Shown here piece after piece: positions 19,428-28,489 of a stretch of 64,000 bases of DNA. How positions within the stretch are numbered: position 1 is the stretch's first letter; each line of letters opens with the position of its first letter. Under the pieces are notes generated by a model that saw nothing but the letters and a program-made list of their open reading frames with translations, did not search any database and was not told the DNA's origin. Origin of the DNA: Paenibacillus_F chitinolyticus_A (GTDB lineage: Bacteria; Bacillota; Bacilli; Paenibacillales; NBRC-103111). The DNA is taken from the NCBI RefSeq assembly GCF_045038035.1, contig NZ_CP173427.1, positions 5,642,001 to 5,706,000 on the forward strand, given 5' to 3'. A program made the position numbers and the translations under genes.

Positions 19428-21446
19428 CTACTCTCCGAGCAGAGCAAGAAGCTCCTGCTCGTCATCTATAATGCGGATGCCAAGAGACTGGGCCTTGGCA
19501 AGCTTGCTGCCGGCACTCTCCCCGGCGATCACGATGTCCGTCTTCTTCGAGACGCTGCCGGTTACTTTGGCCCCGAGGGCTTCGAGCTTATCCGCCGCTT
19601 CGTCCCGGCTCATCGCGCTGAGCGTACCTGTCAGCACGATGGTTTTGCCGAAGAGGGGGTGGCTCTCGTCCGCCGCGGCAGCCGGCTTTTCTTCCGCGCG
19701 AGGTGCGACGCCCGCCGCAAGCATGCGGGAGATGCTGTCCTGCATGAGCGGATCGCGGAAGAAGCTGTAGATGCTGTCGGCGACGATACCGCCGACATCC
19801 GGCAGCGCGATCAGTTCTTCGATCGACGCCTCCCTGACCCTGTCCAGGCTGCCGAGATGCTCGGCCAGCACTTTGGTCGTGGTTTTGCCCGTATTCGGAA
19901 TGCCTAAAGCAAACAGGAAGGACGACAGGTCGCACTCCTTGCTTTTCTCGAACGCGGCAAGCAGCTTGTTGGCTTTTTTCTCGCCGAAACGTTCCAGCTT
20001 GATCAGATCGTCATAAGTGAGCCTGTACAGGTCCGCCGGATCGCGTACGCCCACCTCCTGATAGAGCTGTTCCGCCGTCATGACGCTGAACGTGTCGATA
20101 TCCATCGCGTCGCGGGAAGCGAAATGAGTAATTCTGCCGATCATTTGAGGCCTGCAGCCCAGGCGGTTCGGACAGAATAAATGGGCCCCGCGCTGTTCAA
20201 GCGCAGTTCCGCAGGCCGGGCAATTTTCCGGGTAAACGATCTCTTCACCGTCAATCTCTTCCGTGGCCTTACCGAGTATTTCGGGGATCACGTCGTTCGA
20301 GCGGCGGATATAAACAAGACTTCCCAGAGCATGCTTCAAGTTTTTGCGCTCGATGTCACCGATATTGTTCAGCGTACAATTTTGCACGGTCACCCCTGCC
20401 AGATCGACCGGCTCCACACGCGCTACCGGCGTTATTTTGCCTGTGCGTCCCACTTCCCAGGATACGGATTCCAGAACGGTCGTAACTTCTTCGGCCTCGA
20501 ACTTGAATGCGATAGCCCAACGCGGAAATTTCTCGGTATAGCCCAGCACTTCCCGCGTACGCATATCCGCCACTTTGACTACCGCTCCGTCGATGAGGAA
20601 GTCATAGTTTAGGCGATTGCTTCCAATACGCTCCAGTTCCTCCATAACATCGTCGATGGAGTCGAAAAATTTGATATCCGGATTAACTTTAAACCGATTC
20701 TCTTTAAGAAACTCCACCATCTCACGATGGTCGGTGAACCGGAGGTTATCGGAATAGCCTACATTATAGAAGAAGGCGCTCAGTTTGCGTTTCGCCGTTA
20801 CTTGCGGATTCAGGTTGCGAAGAGCCCCTGCGGCCGCATTGCGCGCATTTTTGAACGGTTCGGCCGCCGTCTGATTATACTGGTCCAAAACGGACAGGAA
20901 CATCAGGCCTTCGCCCTGCACTTCAATGGTCCCGTCTTTGTACGGAATCTCCAGAGGTACGGAACGGATGGTTTTCACCTGCTCCAGGATTCCCTCTCCT
21001 ACTGTTCCGTTGCCGCGGGTCGAAGCTTGGACAAGTATCCCCTTGTCATACGTCAAATTGAGGGTAAGACCGTCAAATTTGAGCTCAACGACGAAGGTCG
21101 GATGCGGGAGAGGATTGTCCGGATTCTGTTTGTTGTACTCGCCAACGAGCTTCAATACTCGCGTCAGCCACGCGTTAAGGCCGTCTTTGTCGCGCGTCTT
21201 GTCCAGACTCCACAGCCGGGAGAGATGACGGTGGGGTTCGAACCCTTTCAACAGCTCGCCGCCGACACGCCTTGTAGGAGAATTCGGAAGAGTCACTCCC
21301 GATTCCCGCTCCAATTCCACCAGCCGGTCGTACAGCTTATCATATTCGGCATCGGTAACTACCGGGCGGTCCAGCGTGTAATAGTTGTAATTGTGCTGCT
21401 CGATAGCTTCGATGAGGGTCTTCATCTCCGCAGTGAAGTCGGCCAT
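19428..21446 (-). CDS. ligA: NAD+-dependent DNA ligase, divergent LigA
   Basis: LigA seals nicks in DNA with NAD+. The 672-residue protein has the domain Ia tyrosine motif (HNYNYYTLDRPVVTDAEYDKLYDRL, about residues 18-42), the adenylation lysine in ELKFDGLTLNLTY (about residue 122), a TRGNGTVGEGI motif, a zinc finger (CPACG ... FCPNRLGC, about 412-433), helix-hairpin-helix repeats, and a C-terminal BRCT domain (about 595-672). The active-site region differs from the usual EPKIDGLA and TRGDGTTGEDVT of Bacillus LigA and looks like the clostridial-type ligase. Yet it occupies the normal place as the last gene of pcrB-pcrA-ligA. It could be the only ligase or a replaced one; the window does not show which. 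Confidence 0.9.
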   Translation of the reverse strand: MADFTAEMKTLIEAIEQHNYNYYTLDRPVVTDAEYDKLYDRLVELERESGVTLPNSPTRRVGGELLKGFEPHRHLSRLWSLDKTRDKDGLNAWLTRVLKLVGEYNKQNPDNPLPHPTFVVELKFDGLTLNLTYDKGILVQASTRGNGTVGEGILEQVKTIRSVPLEIPYKDGTIEVQGEGLMFLSVLDQYNQTAAEPFKNARNAAAGALRNLNPQVTAKRKLSAFFYNVGYSDNLRFTDHREMVEFLKENRFKVNPDIKFFDSIDDVMEELERIGSNRLNYDFLIDGAVVKVADMRTREVLGYTEKFPRWAIAFKFEAEEVTTVLESVSWEVGRTGKITPVARVEPVDLAGVTVQNCTLNNIGDIERKNLKHALGSLVYIRRSNDVIPEILGKATEEIDGEEIVYPENCPACGTALEQRGAHLFCPNRLGCRPQMIGRITHFASRDAMDIDTFSVMTAEQLYQEVGVRDPADLYRLTYDDLIKLERFGEKKANKLLAAFEKSKECDLSSFLFALGIPNTGKTTTKVLAEHLGSLDRVREASIEELIALPDVGGIVADSIYSFFRDPLMQDSISRMLAAGVAPRAEEKPAAAADESHPLFGKTIVLTGTLSAMSRDEAADKLEALGAKVTGSVSKKTDIVIAGESAGSKLAKAQSLGIRIIDDEQELLALLGE

Positions 21447-21487
21447 CTATTTTCTTCCTCTCGTCTCATCTATTCCTTGAATTCGGA

Positions 21488-23821
21488 TTATTGCTTCGTA
21501 ATCGGTGCAAACTTAGCCAAAAGCCGTTTGACGCCTACGGGCGCCGGGAAAGCGATCTGGAGCTCGGTATCGTCCCCCTTGCCTTTAACCGCCACGATAA
21601 CGCCTGTTCCCCATTTGCCGTGGGATACCTTGTCGCCCATCTTGAAGTCTGACGGCTGGCCGTCGGCCGCCGCGGGGGCCGTACGAGGCGTGCTGCGCAC
21701 CGTCCCTGCCGCCGGAGAAGACTTGCCGAACGACGAAGACTGGCTTCCCCAGGAAGAACCCCCCGCGGCCGATTGCCCGAAGCTTGTAGAGCCGGAGCTG
21801 CCGAAGCCGGAAGATGTGCGTCCGCCGAAGCTCGTACCGCCGCTGCGGGACCAGCCGGAGAATGTGCTGCCCCCTCCGCCGGACGAAACGATCTCCATGA
21901 GCTCCTGCGGAATCTCTTTGAGGAACCGGGACGGCGGGTTGGTGCTTGTCCGGCCGAAAAGCATCCGCATCCGGGCGCAGGAGAGGAACAGGTTTTCTTC
22001 GGCACGCGTGATCCCTACATAAGCCAGGCGCCGCTCTTCTTCCAGTTCCTCGTTGTCCGTGGCAGCCCGGCTGTGAGGGAAGACACCTTCCTCCATGCCT
22101 ATGATAAAGACGACGGGGAACTCTAAGCCTTTGGCGCTGTGCATAGTCATCAAGACGACCGAGTCCTGAGGTCCCGCATCTTTGTCCATCGTATCTATAT
22201 CCGCAATAAGCGCGAGATCCGTCAGGAACGCGACAAGGGATTTGTCTTCATTGCGGGTTTCAAACTCGCTCGTAACCGATAAGAACTCGTCGATGTTCTC
22301 CAGCCGGGACTTGGATTCCAGCGTATTCTCACGCTGCAGTTCCATCCGGTATTGGCTCATCTCCAGCACTTTCTCGGTCAGTTCCGTGACGGACAAGTAG
22401 TCCACCATCCGGTGAAGGTTATGGATCATGTCCCGGAAGTCCGCAAGCGCGTTGCGCGTTCTCGCAGAAATTTCCAGCGATTCCACTTCATCGAGCATAG
22501 CGAACATTGAGATTCCCCGTCTGGCCGCGAAATCGGCCACCTTATCCAGAGTAGTATCCCCAATTCCCCGTTTAGGAACATTCACGACCCGCGTCAGACT
22601 GATATCATCATCCGGATTCGAGATAAGTCTTAAGTAAGCCAAAATATCCTTGATCTCTTTGCGGTCGTAGAACTTGACGCCTCCCACGATCTGATAAGGA
22701 ATATCGGATTTAATTAAAATTTCCTCGATGACCCGGGATTGGGCATTGGTCCGGTATAGGATCGCGTGATCCCCGTATTTTTGCGCGGAACCGATGTTCT
22801 TATTAATTTCGCCGGCGATAAAATACCCCTCGTCATGTTCGGAATCCGCCTGGTATACCCGGATTTTGCTGCCTTCGCCTTTGTCGGTCCAGAGATTCTT
22901 GGCTTTGCGGCCCGTATTGTTGCCGATCACCTTGTTGGCCGCCTGCAGAATGGTCGAAGTGGAGCGGTAATTCTGCTCCAGCAAAATAGTCGTGGCGTTC
23001 GGATAATCTTCCTCGAAGTTGAGGATGTTCGTGATATCCGCTCCCCGCCAGCGGTAAATGGATTGGTCGGAGTCACCTACGACACAAAGATTTTTGGATT
23101 TGTCCGCCAGCATCTGGCACAGCATATACTGGGCGCGGTTCGTATCCTGATACTCATCCACGTGAATAAAGCGGAATTTATTTTGATAAAAGTCCAGAAC
23201 TTCAGGCACATCGGTAAAAAGCTGGATCGTCGCCATGATGAGATCGTCGAAATCCAGGGAGTTGTTGCTTTTGAGTTTTTTCTGGTACAGGGTATAAACT
23301 TTGGCCACCAAACCGTCAAAATAATCCCCGATCTTCTGCTCAAAGCGCTGAGGGGTAACCAGTTCGTTCTTGGCTGTGCTGATTGCGGCTTGAACGGCTT
23401 TGGGCTCGAATTTCTTTGTATCGATGTTGAGCTCTTTCATGCAAGTTTTAATAACGGATAATTGATCGCCGGAATCCAAGATGGAAAAATTCGAAGTAAA
23501 CCCGATCCGGTCGATATCGCGGCGGAGAATCCGCACGCACATGGAGTGGAACGTGGAGACCCAGATGTCATTAGCGGACGGGCCCACAAGCTGTTCGACC
23601 CGTTCACGCATTTCGCGTGCGGCTTTGTTAGTAAACGTAATGGCCAGAATGCTCCAAGGGGCAACCCGCTTCGCTCCGATCAAATATGCGATTCTGTGGG
23701 TCAGCACCCGGGTCTTGCCGCTCCCCGCTCCCGCCATAATGAGAAGAGGCCCTTCGGTCGCTTCCACGGCTTTACGCTGCTGAGGGTTGAGCTTCTGAAC
23801 GGCTTGCTGTATATCAATCAT
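21488..23821 (-). CDS. pcrA: ATP-dependent DNA helicase PcrA
   Basis: PcrA is a superfamily 1A 3'-5' helicase acting in repair and removal of RecA and stalled RNA polymerase. The 777-residue protein shows the UvrD-family motifs in order: Q motif LNPQQRKAVEATEGPLLIMAGAGSGKTR with Walker A near residue 34, motif II VDEYQDTN near 224, motif III VGDSDQSIYRWRGA near 253, and motif VI VGITRAEENLFL near 600. The last about 140 residues are a Gly/Ser-rich linker followed by a Tudor-like domain (GDKVSHGKWGTGVIV) typical of PcrA. It lies 41 bases upstream of ligA and 50 bases downstream of pcrB. Confidence 0.97.
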   Translation of the reverse strand: MIDIQQAVQKLNPQQRKAVEATEGPLLIMAGAGSGKTRVLTHRIAYLIGAKRVAPWSILAITFTNKAAREMRERVEQLVGPSANDIWVSTFHSMCVRILRRDIDRIGFTSNFSILDSGDQLSVIKTCMKELNIDTKKFEPKAVQAAISTAKNELVTPQRFEQKIGDYFDGLVAKVYTLYQKKLKSNNSLDFDDLIMATIQLFTDVPEVLDFYQNKFRFIHVDEYQDTNRAQYMLCQMLADKSKNLCVVGDSDQSIYRWRGADITNILNFEEDYPNATTILLEQNYRSTSTILQAANKVIGNNTGRKAKNLWTDKGEGSKIRVYQADSEHDEGYFIAGEINKNIGSAQKYGDHAILYRTNAQSRVIEEILIKSDIPYQIVGGVKFYDRKEIKDILAYLRLISNPDDDISLTRVVNVPKRGIGDTTLDKVADFAARRGISMFAMLDEVESLEISARTRNALADFRDMIHNLHRMVDYLSVTELTEKVLEMSQYRMELQRENTLESKSRLENIDEFLSVTSEFETRNEDKSLVAFLTDLALIADIDTMDKDAGPQDSVVLMTMHSAKGLEFPVVFIIGMEEGVFPHSRAATDNEELEEERRLAYVGITRAEENLFLSCARMRMLFGRTSTNPPSRFLKEIPQELMEIVSSGGGGSTFSGWSRSGGTSFGGRTSSGFGSSGSTSFGQSAAGGSSWGSQSSSFGKSSPAAGTVRSTPRTAPAAADGQPSDFKMGDKVSHGKWGTGVIVAVKGKGDDTELQIAFPAPVGVKRLLAKFAPITKQ

Positions 23822-23871
23822 GAAATTACCTTCCTTCCACGGCTGACCGGCCGAAACCGATCCCCGCTCGT

Positions 23872-24558
23872 TTATATCAACGCCCGCACTGTCTCCAGCG
23901 CCCGGTCCAAATCTTCATATATAAGGTTGCCGACCACAATCGTATCGGCGGCTTCGGCCGCCAGCTTCGCTTTCTCGGGACCGTCAATGCCGCCGCCGTA
24001 GAAAAGCCGGGTGCCTTCGAGGACACGTCTCGTCCTTCTGACAAGCTCCATATCTCCGAAAGTTCCGCTGTATTCCACATAAAAAATCGGCAAACGCAGC
24101 AGATGCTCCGCCATGCGGGCATAAGCCACAACGTCACGCTCGGTCAGGTCCGTACGGGCTGACGTCACTTTCGCGGCGGTAGATTCCCCGTTCAGAATGA
24201 CATAGCCTTCGACTAGAATTTCATTCCAGTCCATGATAGCCCCGTATTCTTTGAGCGCCTCGTGATGACGGCCGAGAATCCACTGGGGATCTCCGGCATT
24301 AAGCACCATCGGGATAAAAAACAGGTCAAAGCCCGGCACAATCGCTTCCGAATCGGACACTTCCAATATGCAGGGCACTTCAAATCCGCGTATCCGAGCA
24401 AGCAGATCCACGGTATTGTCAAACGTCACACCGGACGAGCCGCCGACAAGAATGGCATCGGTGCCGGACAAACAAATACGCTCCAGAGCCTCGTCGGATA
24501 TTTCCCGGTCGGGGTCGAGCTTAAACACATGTTTCCAGGTTGAGCTGTCTACGATCAA
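23872..24558 (-). CDS. pcrB: Heptaprenylglyceryl phosphate synthase PcrB
   Basis: PcrB joins sn-glycerol-1-phosphate and heptaprenyl diphosphate to make an archaeal-type ether lipid. The 228-residue TIM-barrel protein shows the LVGGSSGVTFDNT substrate region (about 38-50) and the phosphate-binding loop LFYGGGIDGPEKAK (about 183-196). It also has the YVEYSGT motif near 160. It is the first gene of the pcrB-pcrA-ligA cluster, the same as in B. subtilis. Confidence 0.94.
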   Translation of the reverse strand: MIVDSSTWKHVFKLDPDREISDEALERICLSGTDAILVGGSSGVTFDNTVDLLARIRGFEVPCILEVSDSEAIVPGFDLFFIPMVLNAGDPQWILGRHHEALKEYGAIMDWNEILVEGYVILNGESTAAKVTSARTDLTERDVVAYARMAEHLLRLPIFYVEYSGTFGDMELVRRTRRVLEGTRLFYGGGIDGPEKAKLAAEAADTIVVGNLIYEDLDRALETVRALI

Positions 24559-24772
24559 AACGTTTCTTCCCTCCGCTCAAGCATAGGCGTAAATAAGCCG
24601 CCTGTCTGCACTTCAATACCCTCAGTCTATGCTACGCGTCCGGGTGTGTCAAATCAGGAAACAGACCTCTTTTTATTATAAAACAGGAATGTACGTTCGT
24701 GAAAGAGAAACTTCTATTTTGAGAGGTGGGAGTGAAAGGAAGCCCGCACTTAAAGCCGGGAAAATAAAAAAA

Positions 24773-24806
24773 GAAACCGGTCCGAACGCGAGGTTCGTCC
24801 GGTTTC
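24773..24806 (-). terminator. Terminator downstream of the lipoprotein gene
   Basis: GAAACCGG (24773-24780) pairs with CCGGTTTC (24799-24806) around a second GAAC/GTTC stem, and on the reverse strand it is followed by TTTTTTTATTTT. It ends the lipoprotein transcript. The open frame crossing it in the forward direction is therefore not a gene. Confidence 0.8.
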
Positions 24807-24851
24807 GGCTTCTCGGGATACCCGGTTATGTAGGCCTTGAAAAGTCCGAAA

Positions 24852-25274
24852 TCACTTTTTAATCGTTACATCGAATACTTTTTCCACATTTAAAGGAACA
24901 TGATCGTTCTGCTGGAGGGACAGTTTGATCGTATGTTTGCCCGGAGGGATGTTTTCCAGGCGGACCGGGGCGTCTGTCTTAAGCATCGCTTTCTGAACGC
25001 CGTCCACGTAAATGTGGAGATGGCCTTCCCCTTGTTTGGGCGCTGCTCCCATGCTGTCGCCTGCGATCGTTAAATTGCTGACCTTGTAGGAAATAACGGC
25101 GGATGTGCCTTCCTGCGTTAAGGTTGCATCAATAGTCGGGGCCGCGCCTGAAACGGCCGAACTGCCGACCTGCTCCGATTTGTTCTGGAAGCCGCATGCC
25201 GTTAAGGCCCCGCTGCAGGCAAAGAGGAGGAGAAGCATGAGCACAAAAGATCGTTTACCGCTTATTTTACGCAT
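24852..25274 (-). CDS. Putative lipoprotein of unknown function
   Basis: A 140-residue secreted lipoprotein. Residues 1-26 are a basic N terminus plus hydrophobic core ending in the lipobox LTAC, with C27 as the lipidated cysteine. The mature part looks like a small beta-sandwich: it repeats the pattern of an extracellular domain with VDGVQKAMLKTDAPVRLENIPPGKHTIKLSLQQNDHVP near the C terminus. Such domains resemble those that bind ligands or carry beta-strand immunoglobulin-like folds, but I do not recognise a family. It is monocistronic, with its own terminator. Confidence 0.75.
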   Translation of the reverse strand: MRKISGKRSFVLMLLLLFACSGALTACGFQNKSEQVGSSAVSGAAPTIDATLTQEGTSAVISYKVSNLTIAGDSMGAAPKQGEGHLHIYVDGVQKAMLKTDAPVRLENIPPGKHTIKLSLQQNDHVPLNVEKVFDVTIKK

Positions 25275-25418
25275 GATTTAGACACTCCTTCGGTTAATAA
25301 AATGGCCGGGAGGGACATCCCTGTAACTTGTATATGTGGCGCAATGAGGAAACATGCCAGCATCTTCGGCAAGGGAATACTGTAATCGGCGAATATGCAC
25401 CGGAAGGAAGAGGCCAAC

Positions 25419-25718
25419 ATGGTTAAAAAGAGAGAGCAGGGAACCTGCGAATTATGCGGACGCCGCGAGGTGAAACGGACCGAGCATCACTTGGCTCCGA
25501 AGGAAAAAGGAGGCACCTTTCTTCCTACGGCTATGCTTTGCATTCCTTGCCATAAGCAGATTCACGCCCTGTTTACGAACGAACAGCTGGAACGGGGTCT
25601 GCATACGCTTGATGCACTGCGCGGCGATGAACGGATGCGGGCTTTCCTGAAGTGGATCCGTAAACAGCCATCGGCGTCGCTTCCCCGAGTCCACAAGTCC
25701 CGGGAATTACGGCAATAA
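25419..25718 (+). CDS. HNH endonuclease domain protein (YisB-like)
   Basis: A 99-residue protein with an HNH motif: zinc-binding C10/C13, the HH pair H23-H24 in TEHHLAPKEKGG, and C41/C44 with H45 in LCIPCHKQIHALF. It belongs to the small HNH nuclease group seen in B. subtilis YisB; the substrate is not known. I chose the ATG at 25419, which has GGAAG about 10 bases upstream, not the earlier in-frame one, although the earlier one cannot be excluded. A strong terminator follows at 25717-25747. Nothing nearby looks like a mobile element. Confidence 0.75.
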   Translation: MVKKREQGTCELCGRREVKRTEHHLAPKEKGGTFLPTAMLCIPCHKQIHALFTNEQLERGLHTLDALRGDERMRAFLKWIRKQPSASLPRVHKSRELRQ

Positions 25719-25747
25719 AAAAACGCCTTTGGAGGAGGCGTTTTTTT
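25717..25747 (+). terminator. Terminator downstream of the HNH gene
   Basis: AAAAACGCCT and AGGCGTTTTTTT form a short stable stem followed by a T tract, which starts at the HNH stop codon. It can act in both directions. Confidence 0.8.
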
Positions 25748-25810
25748 GAGGACGGCACCTTGTATTGTGCCAGGCTGCCGACAGGATTCGAAAGACCGGG
25801 GCTAGGTTCG

Positions 25811-27010
25811 TTAACCCTGCGGACGATATGCAGGCGGCCTGCCGCCGCCCTCTCCCCTATACGGGGGGTTGTATAGCTGCTGTGCAGACGGCGCCGTGAT
25901 TGACGCCGGGCCGGGCTGCTGCGGCTGGCGGGCGTAGGGCTGCCCGTACCGCTGGGGCTGGCCGGCAGAGTAAGCGCCTGCCGCGGGCTGACCCGGCTGC
26001 GGCCGGGACTGGCCGTAAGGCTCGCGAGCCGATGCCGGGGCCGGGGCGGGACTGCGGAAGCCGCCGTAGGACGGCCCAACCGGCACGCCGGGAGCGGGCT
26101 GCCCGTAGGTCGCGGGCGGCGCTGCCGCGGCAGGCGTGCCGTAAGGCGCAGCTCCGCCTGTGGCAGGGCTGCCGTAGCGCGGAGCGGCGTACGGCGGGGC
26201 CGCGCTTGCCGCCGGGCCGGGAGCCGCCTGCTCGGGCGCTGCGGGAGCGGGCGCGCCTCCGAAGCGCGACGGTGCCATCGGCGCGGGAGCCGCGCTTGCC
26301 GCAGGGGCGGGAGCCGCTTGCTCAGGCGCTGCGGGAGCGGGCGCGCCTCCGAAGCGCGACGGCGCCATCGGCGCAGGGGCTGCGCTTGCCGCAGGGGCGG
26401 GGGCCGCCTGCTCAGGCGCTGCGAGCGCGCTCGAGCCCGTTTCCGCTGCTTCCGCGGAAACCGGTTCTTCCTCATCCGAGACTAACGTCTCGGAATCGTA
26501 GACCTCTCCGTATGAAGAATCATAGACGGAAGACGAGGAAAGAGAAGAATAGTAATCGGGACGCTCTCCGAATATTTCAAGTTCTTTCTCTTCGTAAGTA
26601 ACAGGTTCTAAGCCTGCCGTTTTGTCCGCTTCGGCTGTATACGGAACCGCTTCCGGCGACGCCCCTGTTTCAACTTCTTTCGCTTCTATTCCGGCAAAAT
26701 CTTTCCGGATAGCGGCTTCCAGCTCGGAGAGCGCCCGGTCATGGCTGGCAATCTCCTGCAGCACGTCTTCCCCGCTGGCGTTTTGGATCTTCTTCTTGTC
26801 CCCGCGGTCGGCCAGAAGCCTGTACAGCTTATCCTGATCGTCCAGCGTCTGCTGGAGAAGCTGGCGGTAAAGAGCGCGAATGCCGGGCTGCCGGGCATCC
26901 CATGCGGCCGATGCGTATCTGGACGCAAGCCTTTTAAAATCGGACATCGTCCGTTCGGCAGCCTCCCATTGTTTCTCTCCGGCTCGATCCGTTTGAAGTT
27001 CCTGTTTCAT
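25811..27010 (-). CDS. Ala/Pro-rich repeat protein with helical N-terminal domain (spore-coat-like)
   Basis: A 399-residue protein in two parts. Residues 1-100 form a charged, mostly helical segment (around MSDFKRLASRYASAAWDARQ) resembling the CotF/ferritin-like bundle of spore coat proteins. Residues 190-399 are disordered and rich in Ala, Pro, Gly and Gln, with two full copies plus a partial copy of a 30-residue unit containing PEQAAP and PSRFGG (about residues 190-255), and a Pro/Tyr/Gln-rich tail with PYGQ and QRYGQPYARQPQQPGP. Such tails are common in spore coat and surface proteins. The CotF link is an inference; it could be an unrelated surface protein. Probably co-transcribed with the helical gene just upstream. 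Confidence 0.6.
   Translation of the reverse strand: MKQELQTDRAGEKQWEAAERTMSDFKRLASRYASAAWDARQPGIRALYRQLLQQTLDDQDKLYRLLADRGDKKKIQNASGEDVLQEIASHDRALSELEAAIRKDFAGIEAKEVETGASPEAVPYTAEADKTAGLEPVTYEEKELEIFGERPDYYSSLSSSSVYDSSYGEVYDSETLVSDEEEPVSAEAAETGSSALAAPEQAAPAPAASAAPAPMAPSRFGGAPAPAAPEQAAPAPAASAAPAPMAPSRFGGAPAPAAPEQAAPGPAASAAPPYAAPRYGSPATGGAAPYGTPAAAAPPATYGQPAPGVPVGPSYGGFRSPAPAPASAREPYGQSRPQPGQPAAGAYSAGQPQRYGQPYARQPQQPGPASITAPSAQQLYNPPYRGEGGGRPPAYRPQG
26195..26440 (-). repeat. 90-bp in-frame tandem repeat
   Basis: A 90-base unit, seen clearly as the same 20-base string at 26251 and 26341, is repeated about 2.7 times with few differences. It encodes the 30-residue Ala/Pro-rich unit of the protein at 25811-27010. 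Such a repeat can vary in copy number. Confidence 0.85.
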
Positions 27011-27090
27011 CTGCAGCCACCTCCATTTAGTTCATACGGTCTGTTCATTAGATCCTCTACAGCTTATAGTCGGAGATTTAAGGTGCCGGC

Positions 27091-27339
27091 TCATAGTTCC
27101 GTGCTTCTTAGCGCAGCCAGAAGCTGCCGGGCACAGCCGAGCCGGAGCACGGCCAATTGCTCCAGCACTTCCCGCAGCTCTACATCCGTTGAAGATTCGG
27201 CTTCTTCGGCGCAGCGTTTGGCCAGCATATGTTCAAAACGGATCAGGTCCCCTAACGACTGAAGCTCGGGAAGAGTGACCCTTTCCAAATGTTCTTCTTT
27301 GTAAACGACACGATGCTCTCCGGCATGACTGATTGTCAT
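27091..27339 (-). CDS. Small helical protein, possibly CotF-like
   Basis: An 82-residue helical, charged protein with a histidine-methionine motif (FEHMLAKRCAEEA, about residues 34-46). It resembles the helix-rich segment of CotF-type spore coat proteins, but I am not sure. I chose the ATG at 27339 because GGGGG lies 8 bases upstream; the ATG 14 codons earlier has a weak site. It lies 80 bases upstream of the Ala/Pro-rich protein gene and was probably made with it. A coat or surface role is an inference from the pair. Confidence 0.5.
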   Translation of the reverse strand: MTISHAGEHRVVYKEEHLERVTLPELQSLGDLIRFEHMLAKRCAEEAESSTDVELREVLEQLAVLRLGCARQLLAALRSTEL

Positions 27340-27439
27340 TCCCTCAACCCCCTGATCGGATGTTTTTATCAGCATGCCCATTTTTTACCCATCCTATGTG
27401 ATTCATTCTCTCTTGGTACAAGCAGTTCACAGCAAAAAA

Positions 27440-27470
27440 AAGAATAAAAGCATCGTGCGCTTTTATTCTT
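27440..27470 (-). terminator. Terminator of the ABC exporter operon
   Basis: AAGAATAAAAGC (27440-27451) pairs with GCTTTTATTCTT (27459-27470) and is followed on the reverse strand by a seven-T tract. It lies about 100 bases beyond the stop of the DUF4340 gene. Confidence 0.8.
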
Positions 27471-27568
27471 CAGGTTTCTTCCGTCTAATAACGGAGGGAA
27501 TGCAGACGGCGTTCTCTTTTTTTAGGACTTGTAGAAGTCCTGCCGGCATTAAGGCCATTTTAAGGCCG

Positions 27569-28489
27569 CTATTCCTTTTTCACATTAGAAGCCGCTACTT
27601 CTTCCATAGCCGTCTGCGGAATGGCATAGGCCCAATCTCCGCCCTGCTTGGCAATCCATACGGCTTTGCCGTTGGGGCGGCCGCCGTACGTATCTTTGAT
27701 CTCTTTGCCATCCACGGTCCGGACAATTTCCAGCGTCCATTCCCCCGGCTTAATCGCCTCATCGGCGGCCCGTTTCGGCATTTCTTCCGTTTTCATGAAT
27801 AGCAGCTTATCCAGAACCTGGGTCGCCTCCGTCCCCTCGATTTCACGGTCCGGCAGCTTCCATTTGGACTGGGCCGCCGATTTATCCGGTTCGTTCTTCG
27901 TCAGGGACCATTTATGATCCTTCCAGGAGAACATGACGCTTTTTACCTGATCGTAATCGAATTTCACCGGACTCGTTTCCACGAAATCCAGCGGCGACTT
28001 ATTCAAGACGGATAGCGAGGATTCTCCCACTTGATAGACGGCAGGAGAGCTTCCCAACTGCACATAGACGTACCCTTCCACCGGCGTCAGCGATCCCGCC
28101 TTCACTTCCTGGGAAGTACCGTCCGCAAGATTTACTCTATAGACGGATGAAGGCTTGTCGAGCCCGTATTTGGCCAGATCGGACGCCTTATCTTCCACGA
28201 TCCTTTCCTGTGTCAGCAAATTAAAAGAATCCATCCAGCCTTCGGTCAAGTTAGGGTTAAGCGGAGCAGCCGAGGGCTTGGTCATCGACCATTCGCCGTC
28301 CTTGCGGACCAGTTCCGTCTGCTGGTCTCCGCTCAAGATAGAGAAACTTTGGACATCCGCAACATTTACATGAACAAGAGGCTTGGATGTCTCCGCTTGT
28401 TTTTCCTTGAAAAAATCCTGGCTCCAGGCATACCAGAGACCACCCAGAAACACGAAAATCAAAAGCAGCGCGGGCGCGAACTTTTTCAC
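27569..28489 (-). CDS. DUF4340 domain protein of an ABC exporter operon
   Basis: A 306-residue protein with one N-terminal membrane helix (about residues 3-23, FAPALLLIFVFLGGLWYAW) and an extracellular DUF4340 region with beta-hairpin repeats. DUF4340 proteins occur with GldG-type ABC transporters; their function is unknown. The GTG start at 28489 overlaps the upstream stop in GTGA and follows GGAGGAG, so the two genes are translationally coupled. It is the last gene of the operon that runs from 31971 down to 27569. Confidence 0.8.
   Translation of the reverse strand: MKKFAPALLLIFVFLGGLWYAWSQDFFKEKQAETSKPLVHVNVADVQSFSILSGDQQTELVRKDGEWSMTKPSAAPLNPNLTEGWMDSFNLLTQERIVEDKASDLAKYGLDKPSSVYRVNLADGTSQEVKAGSLTPVEGYVYVQLGSSPAVYQVGESSLSVLNKSPLDFVETSPVKFDYDQVKSVMFSWKDHKWSLTKNEPDKSAAQSKWKLPDREIEGTEATQVLDKLLFMKTEEMPKRAADEAIKPGEWTLEIVRTVDGKEIKDTYGGRPNGKAVWIAKQGGDWAYAIPQTAMEEVAASNVKKE

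Noticed and set aside
24629..24862. A forward frame of 77 residues upstream of the lipoprotein 3' end
   Set aside because: It crosses a strong terminator hairpin for the reverse strand and has no ribosome site.
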